From the NCBI RefSeq assembly GCF_019212185.1, contig NZ_CP078138.1, positions 3,268,501-3,332,500 of the forward strand: a stretch of 64,000 nt of DNA, read 5' to 3'. The notes below the pieces were generated by a model that was not told the DNA's origin, ran no database searches, and saw only the letters and a program-made list of their open reading frames with translations. A program made the translations under genes and the position numbers. Below are positions 57,040 to 64,000 of this stretch, piece after piece (position 1 is the stretch's first letter; the number at the start of each line of letters is the position of its first letter). This DNA is from Pseudomonas fluorescens. Its GTDB lineage: Bacteria > Pseudomonadota > Gammaproteobacteria > Pseudomonadales > Pseudomonadaceae.

Positions 57040-58125
57040 ATGGCTCTTAAACATGCGTTTCCCGCATTGCTGCTCGCGGCAGCGGTCTCGGCCCAGGCTG
57101 AAGACCAGGTGCTGAATCTCTACAGTTGGGCCGATTACGTCGCCCCGCAGACCCTGCAGCGCTTCGAGCAGGAAACCGGGATCAAGGTGCGCTACGACAC
57201 CTTCGACAGCTCGGAAGTCCTGGAAACCAAGCTGCTCACGGGTGGCAGCGGCTATGACGTGGTGGTGCCGTCGTCCAGCGTGCTGGCCCGTGGCCTGGCG
57301 GCGGGCGCACTGCAGGCCATTCCCCACGATTCCCTAAAGGGCTACGCCAACCTTGATCCGGACTTGCTGGAAAAGCTCGCCGCCGTCGACCCCGGCAACC
57401 GCTACGGCGTGCCCTACACCTGGGGCACCCTGGGGCTGGGGATGAACGTTGAGGCGGTTCAGCAGCGCCTGCCTGGCGTGCCATTGAACAGCCTCGACAT
57501 CCTGTTCAAGCCGGAATACGCCAGCAAGCTCAAGGATTGCGGAATTGCCATTATCGACTCGCCGCAAGAGGTGATCGGTCTGGCCCTGCATTACCTGGGT
57601 AAAGATCCCTACAGCACCGACAAGGACGATCTGGCTGCGGCTCAGGTCTTGCTCCTGCAATTGCAGCCGTCGGTGCTGTATGTCGCCAGCGGGCGGCAAA
57701 TCAGTGACCTGGCCAATGGCAGCGTGTGCCTGGCCCTGACCTATAACGGCGACGCAAGCATGGCGGCCGATCAGGCGCGCAAGGCTAACAAGCCCTTTGA
57801 GGTCGCGTATCGGATTCCCACCCAGGGCACCCTGGTTTGGCAGGACAACCTGGCGATCCCCAAGGACGCGCCGCACCCTGAAGTCGCCCACACGTTTATC
57901 GAATTCATGCTGCGCCCCGACTCCGTGGCAGCACTGACCAACACGCTGTTTTTCGCCACGGCCAACCAGGCGGCGACGCCGCTGGTGGATGCGGCCGTGC
58001 GCAATGATCCCGATATCTATCCACCGCCCGCCGTGCGTGAGCGTCTGTACGCCGACCGCAGCATGAGCCTCAAGGACCTGCGCCAGCGTACTCGCCTGTG
58101 GACCACTTTCCGTAGCCGCCAATAA
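57040..58125 (+). CDS. Periplasmic polyamine-type ABC substrate-binding protein
   Basis: A 361-residue PotD/PotF-like protein. The signal peptide (ALKHAFPALLLAAAVSAQAE) is cleaved near residue 20. The mature start NLYSWADYVAPQTLQRFEQETGIKVRYDTFDSSEVLETKLLTGGSGYDVVVPS, and VPYTWGTLGLGMN and ANGSVCLALTYNGDASMA later, follow PotF closely. No ATPase or permease genes accompany it, so it must either use a transporter encoded elsewhere or act as a sensor. The open frame begins at 56995, but MALKHAF gives the proper signal peptide. It is 13 nt upstream of agmatinase. Confidence 0.9.
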   Translation: MALKHAFPALLLAAAVSAQAEDQVLNLYSWADYVAPQTLQRFEQETGIKVRYDTFDSSEVLETKLLTGGSGYDVVVPSSSVLARGLAAGALQAIPHDSLKGYANLDPDLLEKLAAVDPGNRYGVPYTWGTLGLGMNVEAVQQRLPGVPLNSLDILFKPEYASKLKDCGIAIIDSPQEVIGLALHYLGKDPYSTDKDDLAAAQVLLLQLQPSVLYVASGRQISDLANGSVCLALTYNGDASMAADQARKANKPFEVAYRIPTQGTLVWQDNLAIPKDAPHPEVAHTFIEFMLRPDSVAALTNTLFFATANQAATPLVDAAVRNDPDIYPPPAVRERLYADRSMSLKDLRQRTRLWTTFRSRQ

Positions 58126-58138
58126 CAAGGATTGCCTG

Positions 58139-59098
58139 ATGGACATTTCCGAACACAACGACCAGGCCATAACCCGCGACAGCCTGTACGGCACCGCCGC
58201 CGAAAGCACCTACGCCGGCATCACCAGTTTCATGCGCCGACGTTACAGTCGCGATCTGCGCGGGGTGGATGTGGTGGTCAGTGGCGTGCCATTCGACACC
58301 GCCACCAGCAACCGTCCCGGCGCTCGTTTCGGGCCACGGGGAATTCGTGCCGCTTCGTCGGTGATGGCCTGGGAACGGCATTGGCCGTGGACCTTTGACC
58401 CGTTCGATCACTTGGCGGTGATCGATTATGGCGACTGCAACTTCGACTATGGTTCGCCCCAGGACACTCCGGCCTACATTGAGGCCCACGCCGATAAAAT
58501 CCTCGACGCCGGTTGCGCGATGCTGACCATGGGCGGTGATCACTTCATCAGCTATCCGTTGCTCAAGGCCCATGCGCGCAAACACGGCGCGCTGTCGCTG
58601 ATCCATTTCGACGCCCACAGCGATACCTGGGCGGACGAAGAGGGTGGCCGCATCGACCACGGCACCATGTTCTGGCACGCCGCCAGGGAAGGCCTGGTCG
58701 ACCCGTCTCGCTCGGTGCAGATCGGCTTGCGCACCACCAACGACGATCACCAGGGCTTCGCCGTGCTGGATGCGCGGCAAGTGCACCAGCGCGGCTGCAC
58801 GGCGATCGTCGAGGCGATCCGCGCGCGGGTCGGCGATAACCCGGTGTACCTGACCTTCGACATCGACTGCCTCGACCCGGCCTTCGCCCCCGGCACCGGC
58901 ACCCCGGTGTGCGGCGGCCTGAGCACCGCCCAGGCCCTGGAAATCCTCGGCGGATTGCGCGGGATCAATCTGGTGGGGATGGATGTGGTGGAGGTAGCGC
59001 CGGCCTATGATCATGCCGACATCACCTCATTGGCAGCGGCGACCCTGGCCATGGAGATGCTGTGCCTGTATGCGGCAAGGCATAAGGTGGATCGGTAA
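58139..59098 (+). CDS. speB: Agmatinase
   Basis: A 319-residue ureohydrolase with the binuclear manganese motifs GGDHF (about 137), DAHSDTW (about 160) and DIDCLDPAFAPGTGTP (about 240), and with FDHGT-like RIDHGTMFWHA, close to E. coli SpeB. It converts agmatine to putrescine and urea. It differs from pseudomonad guanidinobutyrase and guanidinopropionase in sequence as far as I can judge, but a related guanidino acid substrate is not excluded. AAGGA precedes the ATG; 13-nt spacing from the binding-protein gene implies cotranscription. Confidence 0.9.
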   Translation: MDISEHNDQAITRDSLYGTAAESTYAGITSFMRRRYSRDLRGVDVVVSGVPFDTATSNRPGARFGPRGIRAASSVMAWERHWPWTFDPFDHLAVIDYGDCNFDYGSPQDTPAYIEAHADKILDAGCAMLTMGGDHFISYPLLKAHARKHGALSLIHFDAHSDTWADEEGGRIDHGTMFWHAAREGLVDPSRSVQIGLRTTNDDHQGFAVLDARQVHQRGCTAIVEAIRARVGDNPVYLTFDIDCLDPAFAPGTGTPVCGGLSTAQALEILGGLRGINLVGMDVVEVAPAYDHADITSLAAATLAMEMLCLYAARHKVDR

Positions 59099-59175
59099 TC
59101 CCTGTAGCAGCAGTCCGCGCTGCTCAGGGTTGGGTGTAATATTGGCTATTTTGAGCCAATCACCCAAGGGCCAGC

Positions 59176-60285
59176 ATGACCTTCGACTCGCCCCTCAGCG
59201 CCTACCAACACGCCATTAACCAACAGGGTTTCGTCACTGACGCCGCGCAAGAGCGTGCGGTGCTGGCCTTGCAGCAGTGCCATCAGGCGCTTCATCAAGG
59301 CCAATCGCCGATCCCCGGCGTTTATCTGTGGGGGCCGGTGGGGCGGGGCAAGACGTGGTTGATGGATCAGTTCTACCAGACCCTGCAAATACCGGCGCGA
59401 CGCCAGCACTTTCATCACTTCATGGGCTGGGTGCACCAGCGCTCCTTTCAATTGACCGGCACCGCCGACCCCCTGCGTGCGCTGGCCCGGGAGCTGAGCG
59501 CCGAGGTGCGAGTGCTGTGTTTCGACGAACTATTCGTCAATGACATTGGCGATGCGCTGATTCTCGGCCGGCTGTTCCAGGTGATGTTCGATGAAGGCGT
59601 GGTGATGGTTTGCACCTCCAATCAACCGCCGCAGCAGCTCTACGGCGACGGCTTCAACCGCGAACGCTTCCTCCCGGCGATTGCTGCGATCGAAGCGCAT
59701 ATGCAGGTGGTGGCGGTGGACGGTGGCGAGGATCATCGCTTGCACCCCGGGGTCAATGTGCAGCGGTACTGGGTCAACCAGCCCGAAGCCATCGCCCAGG
59801 CGTTCGCCGAATTGACCGAGGGCCAGCCGGTGTCCAGCGAGCCGCTGGCAATCGGCTATCGAACCGTGCAGGTCATCCACGCCAGCGAGCATGTGCTCTG
59901 GTGTCGATACGCCGATTTGTGCGAGCAACCCTTTGCGGCGATGGACTTCATGGCCTTGTGTGACCGCTTGCGCGCCATCCTGCTCAGCGAAGTGCCGTGC
60001 CTCAGTGCCAGCCAACGTCCGGGGCGCATCGCCCGGGGCACCGAAGATGCCAGTGCGCAGGTCGAGGCCGGCGATCGGGAGTTGCCTCAGCTGTCTGTTC
60101 ACGATGACAGCGTGCGGCGTTTCATTGCCTTGGTCGATGAGTGCTACGACCGCAAAGTCCCGCTCTATCTCGAAGCACAAGTGCCAATGGACGAACTGTA
60201 TACCCAGGGCTATCTGGAGTTTGCGTTCCGCCGCACCCTGAGCCGCTTGAAGGAAATGCAATTGCAGCGCTTCGCCGACGTCTGA
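59176..60285 (+). CDS. zapE: Cell division ATPase ZapE (AFG1-like)
   Basis: A 369-residue P-loop ATPase with Walker A GPVGRGKT (53-60), HFHHFMGWVH, Walker B VLCFDELFVNDIGDA and the sensor segment VMVCTSNQPPQQLYGDGFNRERFLPAI. ZapE in E. coli associates with the Z-ring under low oxygen and destabilises FtsZ polymers. Pseudomonads often encode two AFG1 homologues; this could be the second copy rather than the one beside the rplM/rpsI genes. No operon partner. Weak AGGG before the ATG. Confidence 0.9.
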   Translation: MTFDSPLSAYQHAINQQGFVTDAAQERAVLALQQCHQALHQGQSPIPGVYLWGPVGRGKTWLMDQFYQTLQIPARRQHFHHFMGWVHQRSFQLTGTADPLRALARELSAEVRVLCFDELFVNDIGDALILGRLFQVMFDEGVVMVCTSNQPPQQLYGDGFNRERFLPAIAAIEAHMQVVAVDGGEDHRLHPGVNVQRYWVNQPEAIAQAFAELTEGQPVSSEPLAIGYRTVQVIHASEHVLWCRYADLCEQPFAAMDFMALCDRLRAILLSEVPCLSASQRPGRIARGTEDASAQVEAGDRELPQLSVHDDSVRRFIALVDECYDRKVPLYLEAQVPMDELYTQGYLEFAFRRTLSRLKEMQLQRFADV

Positions 60286-60385
60286 AGCAATGGGGGCGGG
60301 GTTGTGGGCAGGCGTGGCGCACGTTAATGTCGGTGGCCCCGGGCGAAACCCGCAGGGATGCACACTTATTGATCGAGGGAACGCA

Positions 60386-60877
60386 ATGGACTCCGCAGAC
60401 ATCCTGATACTCCAGGCCAGCTACAGCAACCCGATCCACGCCGAAGCGATCTGCCTGGTGCTGGACCACTACGCGCAAGACCCGATGGGCGGTGGTCACC
60501 CCCTGACAGCCGACGTCTTGCAGCAACTGCCAGGCGAACTGGCCAAACGCCCTCACGCGTTCAGCGTGCTGGCTTTCGTCAATGGCGAGCCGGCGGGGCT
60601 GGTCAACTGTTTCGAAGGTTTTTCGACATTTGCCTGCCGACCGCTGGTCAACGTGCATGACGTCGCGGTGGTCGACAAGTTTCGTGGTTTGGGCCTGAGC
60701 CAGAAGATGTTGCACAAGGTCGAGGAGATCGCCCGTCAGCGTGGTTGCTGCAAGATCACCCTGGAAGTGCTGGAAGGCAACGACGTGGCGCAGGCGGCCT
60801 ACGCCAAGTTCGGTTTTAGCGCCGGGATGTTCGACCCGGCCCATGGGCGGATGATGTTCTGGACCAAGGGGCTTTGA
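60386..60877 (+). CDS. GNAT N-acetyltransferase
   Basis: A 163-residue single-domain acetyltransferase. Motif A is VHDVAVVDKFRGLGLSQKML (R-G-L-G acetyl-CoA loop), and motif B is CCKITLEVLEGNDVAQAAYAKFGF with the usual Asn and Tyr. The substrate is unknown. ATG 60386 (MDSADILIL) follows GAGGGA and fits the domain start better than the upstream GTG-side extension. Stands alone between zapE and a REP doublet. Confidence 0.88.
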   Translation: MDSADILILQASYSNPIHAEAICLVLDHYAQDPMGGGHPLTADVLQQLPGELAKRPHAFSVLAFVNGEPAGLVNCFEGFSTFACRPLVNVHDVAVVDKFRGLGLSQKMLHKVEEIARQRGCCKITLEVLEGNDVAQAAYAKFGFSAGMFDPAHGRMMFWTKGL

Positions 60878-60913
60878 GGTCTGGCCCGATGACATGATGA
60901 TGCGGTGATAACT

Positions 60914-61004
60914 CTGTGGGAGCGAGCCTGCTCGCGATTGCGGTGTGCCAGTCGCTGCAAATGTTGCAGATAGACCGCCATCGCGAGCAGGCTCGCTCCT
61001 ACAG
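60914..61004. repeat. REP doublet (REPIN) after GNAT gene
   Basis: GGGAGCGAGCCTGCTCGCGA (60918-60937) and its inverse TCGCGAGCAGGCTCGCTCC (60981-60999) face each other across about 43 nt. It sits where the GNAT and TonB-receptor transcripts converge and may serve as a shared transcript end. Confidence 0.88.
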
Positions 61005-61013
61005 TTATCTACG

Positions 61014-63260
61014 TTACATCCGGTAATCCAGGCTCAACGTCACCGTCCGCGGATCGCCCCAGAACACGCCGTTGTAGAAACCAACGTTGTCGTAATACCG
61101 CTCATCAAACAGGTTATCGACGTTCAACGAGGCGCTGAGGTTTTTGTCGATCTCATAGCGCGACATCAGTTTCACCACCGAGTAGCTGCCCTGATTGATC
61201 CGGCTGCGCTCGGTGACAATTCTTCCATTGGCGTTACGCCCCACCGGACGGCTGGCTGTGCCGTAAATGTCGCTCTGCCAGTTCACCGCGCCGCCTACCG
61301 TCAACGCACTCCATTCCCCCGGCAAGCGATAGGCCGTGGACACCCGCAGCATGTTCAGCGGTTGCGCGGTGTTATTGCGTTTGTCTTCACCATTCACCGA
61401 GTGGGTGTAGGTGTAGCCGGCAGTCATGTTCCAGCCTGACGACACTTCGCCGGACACCTCGGCCTCAAAACCATTGACTTTGTTGCCCTTGCCGCCGGAT
61501 TTGAAGAACTCTTCGCCGGTCAGCGGATCCGGTGGCACCGAGTCGTCGAGTTCGGCGACGTTATCCTGCTTGCTCCAGAACACTGCGGTGGCGATGTTCA
61601 GGCGCTCGTCCAGCAAACTGCCCTTGAGCCCCACTTCATAGTTCTGACCGACGATCGGCTCCAGGTATTTGCGGCTGGAATCGCGTTCGGTCTGCGGCTT
61701 GAAGATGTCGGTGTAGCTGACGTAGGCGGTGTACTCCGGGGTGATGTCGTACAACAGGCCGGCGTATGGGGTGAAGACGTCGTTTTCCACCTGGCTGCTG
61801 TGGTCGTTACCGGTGCGTTCATTCTGATCATTGAACGAGTAGTAGTTGCTGCTGGTTTTCCAGCTGCCATAACGACTGCCCAATACCGCGTGCCATTGAT
61901 CGGTGAGGCTCAGGCGGGTGGCCAGGTAACCGGCTTTCTGCCGGGTGCTGTCGTTGGAGCCCTCGATGCCGGTATCGGTGTCGCGGAACTTGGCAATGTT
62001 GCCCATGTATTTCCAGTCGGGAATATTGTCGTAGCCCGGCGGCGTCGGCGCCTCCACCAGATACGGGCTGGAGGCGCTACGTTCGGCTTCGCCGTAGCCC
62101 ACCATCAACTCGTGCTCGCGACCGAGCAATTGATAAGGCCCGGCAAAGTTGAAGTCATAAACCTCCATCTTTTGCTCGCCCTTCATATGGCTGCGATACG
62201 CCACCATGCCGCTGCGGTCGTCGTTGGGGTAGCCGCCACCGCCGTAGTAGACCTTGCCGTCGGTGTCGCTTTCGCGATGGGTGTAGGCGGCTTTCATGTG
62301 CCAGCCGTTGCCCAGGTTCTGATCGAGGTTGGCAAAGGCGGTCTTGTCCTTCAGCGGCCAGGAACTCCAACTGGTCGCCATGTTGGTCGAGCGTGGCAGA
62401 TTGGCCTTGTCGCCATTGGAATTCCAGTACGGCACGGTGCCCCAGGAGGTGCCCTGGACCTGTTTGTCCTGATAGTCGTAACCCACCGCCAGCACGGTGT
62501 CGTCGGTCAGATCGGCTTCGAGGATGCCGTAGCCGACCTCACGCTGCAGTTGATAGTGATCGCGGAAAGATTTGCTGTCGCGGTAGGCCAGTACACTGCG
62601 ACCCCGCAGGCGACCATCGAAGGCCAGCGGTCCGCCGACGTCGACGTAGCTGTAGTAATCGTCGTAGCTGCCGCCGCTGACACCGGTTTTGGCTGCCCAT
62701 TCATGGGTCGGGCGCTTGCGCACCATGTTGATGGTCGCGGACGGATCGCCGGCGCCGGTAGTCAGACCGGTCGCGCCGCGTACCACTTCGATGCGGTCGT
62801 AAATGATGGTGTCGGAATCGGACTTCATGCGCCCGAAGGTATTGAGCATGCCATCGATCTGGAAATTGTTGATCGAGTAGCCGCGAGACGAATAGCTGAC
62901 TCGGTCGGAATCGTTGTGCTGGACGACGATGCCGGTGGTCTGACTCATGGCTTCTGACAGCGTCGACAGCTTGAAGTCGTCCATCTGCTGGCGGGTGACC
63001 ACGGAAACCGACTGCGGCGTTTCCTTGATCGAAAGATTCAACCGAGTCGCGGTGCTCATCGCTCCGGTGGTGTAGGAATCGGTATTTTCGGTGGTGCTGC
63101 CAAGGGCGGCAGCATTGACGTTGGTGGTGTCCAACTCGAGTGCCTTGGCGGCAGGCTCCTGCTGTTTATCAGTCTCGCTGTCCGCATGGGCGGGAGGGCA
63201 CAGGGCAACACTGCACAGGCCCAGGGTCAGGGTCATGGAACGGGTAATGGGCGCGAACAT
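61014..63260 (-). CDS. TonB-dependent siderophore receptor
   Basis: A 748-residue outer-membrane receptor. The signal peptide (1-26, LCSVALCPPAHA) is followed directly by the plug (about 70-190: NLSIKETPQSVSVVTRQQMDD, GIVVQHNDSDRVSYSSRGYSINNFQIDG, IEVVRGATGLTTGAGDPSATINMVRKRP) and a 22-strand barrel ending VTLSLDYRM. There is no N-terminal STN signalling domain, so it should not drive a FecI/FecR pathway. It resembles FhuE-like receptors for coprogen, rhodotorulate or foreign siderophores, but the ligand cannot be fixed. AAGGAG precedes the ATG, and a Fur box lies upstream. Confidence 0.93.
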   Translation of the reverse strand: MFAPITRSMTLTLGLCSVALCPPAHADSETDKQQEPAAKALELDTTNVNAAALGSTTENTDSYTTGAMSTATRLNLSIKETPQSVSVVTRQQMDDFKLSTLSEAMSQTTGIVVQHNDSDRVSYSSRGYSINNFQIDGMLNTFGRMKSDSDTIIYDRIEVVRGATGLTTGAGDPSATINMVRKRPTHEWAAKTGVSGGSYDDYYSYVDVGGPLAFDGRLRGRSVLAYRDSKSFRDHYQLQREVGYGILEADLTDDTVLAVGYDYQDKQVQGTSWGTVPYWNSNGDKANLPRSTNMATSWSSWPLKDKTAFANLDQNLGNGWHMKAAYTHRESDTDGKVYYGGGGYPNDDRSGMVAYRSHMKGEQKMEVYDFNFAGPYQLLGREHELMVGYGEAERSASSPYLVEAPTPPGYDNIPDWKYMGNIAKFRDTDTGIEGSNDSTRQKAGYLATRLSLTDQWHAVLGSRYGSWKTSSNYYSFNDQNERTGNDHSSQVENDVFTPYAGLLYDITPEYTAYVSYTDIFKPQTERDSSRKYLEPIVGQNYEVGLKGSLLDERLNIATAVFWSKQDNVAELDDSVPPDPLTGEEFFKSGGKGNKVNGFEAEVSGEVSSGWNMTAGYTYTHSVNGEDKRNNTAQPLNMLRVSTAYRLPGEWSALTVGGAVNWQSDIYGTASRPVGRNANGRIVTERSRINQGSYSVVKLMSRYEIDKNLSASLNVDNLFDERYYDNVGFYNGVFWGDPRTVTLSLDYRM

Positions 63261-63339
63261 CGCAGCCGACTCCTTGTCTTCGGGTGGAAAAATTCCGTTT
63301 GCTCAAAGACGAAGGGCGATCAGAGAATTTAGGCTTATT

Positions 63340-63358
63340 GCGAATAATTATTAATATT
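63340..63358 (-). promoter_or_regulatory. Putative Fur box of the TonB-dependent receptor
   Basis: On the minus strand the 19-mer AATATTAATAATTATTCGC matches the Fur consensus GATAATGATAATCATTATC at 13 of 19 positions. It lies about 80 nt upstream of the receptor start, in the only AT-rich patch of the gap, and fits iron-repressed expression. Confidence 0.7.
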
Positions 63359-63360
63359 CT

Positions 63361-63396
63361 TTGCATTGGGCTGGCAGGGCTGCAAGCCCAACGCAA
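63361..63396. terminator. Hairpin between cptA and receptor promoter
   Basis: 17-nt arms (63361-63377 and 63380-63396) pair at 15 of 17 positions around a GG loop. It follows the cptA stop codon by about 36 nt and abuts the Fur box. No T-run follows the stem, so its terminator role rests on position and stem strength. Confidence 0.55.
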
Positions 63397-63432
63397 GAAA
63401 AGGGGGCTGTTACCCACCCCCGAGGTACGCAT

Positions 63433-64000
63433 CTATTGCTTGACGACGGCCGCTGCAGGCGCCTTCGGCTTCATCAGGCTGAAGTCGATCAGGGCTTTCT
63501 GTTCGACCTCGTAGGGATTGCCGATCAGCAGCGGGCGTGGCTTGAAGCTGTCGCTGACCAGGCTCTTGCTGCGGTCGAGTTCGTCGAAGCTCAACCCGGC
63601 GAGGTCGGCCCAGGTGTGGATCAGGTGCGAACTGCTGTAGGGCCGCTGCAAGTCACCGGCGAAGTTCCAGTCGTGGTTCGCACGCCATTTCGGCGAGGCC
63701 CAGGCCATGAACGGAATGGTGTACATCGGCGCGGTCGGCTTGGCTTCGTTACGGCCCAGGGTGTTATGGCCGGCCGAGTCGAACACGTCTTCGCCGTGGT
63801 CGGAGAGGTACAGCAGGAAGCCGTTCGGATCGGTCTTGGCGTAGTCCTTGATCAGGCTGGAGACCACGAAGTCGTTGTAGCGCACCGCGTTGTCGTAGCT
63901 GTTGTAGGTCGGCAACTGGTCATCGCTGACCCCGGGCGGTACACCCTGGCGATCCTGGAAGGTGTCGAAGGTCGGCGGGTAGCGGTACTGGTAGCTCATG
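63433..64000 (-). CDS. cptA: Phosphoethanolamine transferase CptA-like, C-terminal part (5' end outside window)
   Basis: The last 188 or so codons of a sulfatase-fold phosphoethanolamine transferase; the gene runs off the right edge and the ATG at 63999 is internal. Visible are FLLYLSDHGEDVFDSAGHNTLGRNE (the metal-binding Asp-His of the alkaline-phosphatase superfamily), PFMAWASPKW, and a C-terminal region typical of CptA/EptA proteins acting on LPS heptose or lipid A (HLIHTWADLAGLSFDELDRSKSLVS). The N-terminal membrane segments and catalytic Thr are not in the window, so the acceptor is inferred from similarity to CptA. Confidence 0.85.
   Translation of the reverse strand, partial: MSYQYRYPPTFDTFQDRQGVPPGVSDDQLPTYNSYDNAVRYNDFVVSSLIKDYAKTDPNGFLLYLSDHGEDVFDSAGHNTLGRNEAKPTAPMYTIPFMAWASPKWRANHDWNFAGDLQRPYSSSHLIHTWADLAGLSFDELDRSKSLVSDSFKPRPLLIGNPYEVEQKALIDFSLMKPKAPAAAVVKQ

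Overview
The window reads as chromosomal DNA of a Pseudomonas, most likely of the P. fluorescens complex. The reasons are a high GC content, the clade's characteristic REP palindromes (GGAGCGAGCCTGCTCGCG type) scattered between genes, a complete bkdR/bkdA1A2B-lpdV cluster, a NosP-NahK pair and the pseudomonad trehalose/alpha-glucan gene set. No rRNA, tRNA, CRISPR array, prophage or transposase was recognised. Both ends cut genes: a LysR regulator at the left and a CptA-type phosphoethanolamine transferase at the right.

Layout. 1-7.8 kb: branched-chain amino acid catabolism. IlvE makes the 2-keto acids; the BkdA1-BkdA2-BkdB-LpdV dehydrogenase complex oxidises them; divergent Lrp-type BkdR is the regulator. 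7.8-12.1 kb: tyrosinase, a Blh-like persulfide dioxygenase facing a TauE/SafE exporter, and a porin followed by a near-perfect 46-nt palindrome. 12.2-18.2 kb: NosP (FIST sensor) overlapping the NahK-like hybrid kinase, then an SDR and a MocR regulator whose stop codons interlock. 18.3-21 kb: an isolated ccoG, a DUF3203 protein, an MgtC-like protein and a proline-rich micro-protein.

21.1-42.6 kb is a large alpha-glucan/trehalose locus. On the plus strand, glgE, treS-maltokinase (fused) and glgB follow a good AlgU-type promoter: trehalose is isomerised to maltose, phosphorylated, polymerised and branched. On the minus strand, glgA-treZ-malQ-treY-DUF2934-glgX and an EEP hydrolase form a tightly packed operon that makes and debranches glucan and converts it back to trehalose. 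An autotransporter barrel gene lies between the two arms. No glgC or glgP is present in the window.

42.6-46 kb: a decayed copper-resistance locus (yqaA, copG, a 5'-deleted copB remnant with a stop in its penultimate codon), a small Fur-like winged-helix protein, and an orphan FecR with neither sigma factor nor receptor beside it. 46.1-50.6 kb: a 1492-residue toxin-like protein with repeated modules and a C-terminal HEFSH zinc-protease signature. This is the least explained object in the window. 50.7-64 kb: DUF883 protein, a LysR/nitrilase divergon with a 12-bp-arm dyad over the nitrilase ribosome-binding site, LEA-type lipoprotein, NCS2 permease, a LysR/binding protein/agmatinase unit, ZapE, two GNAT acetyltransferases, a Fur-boxed TonB-dependent receptor, and the cptA fragment.
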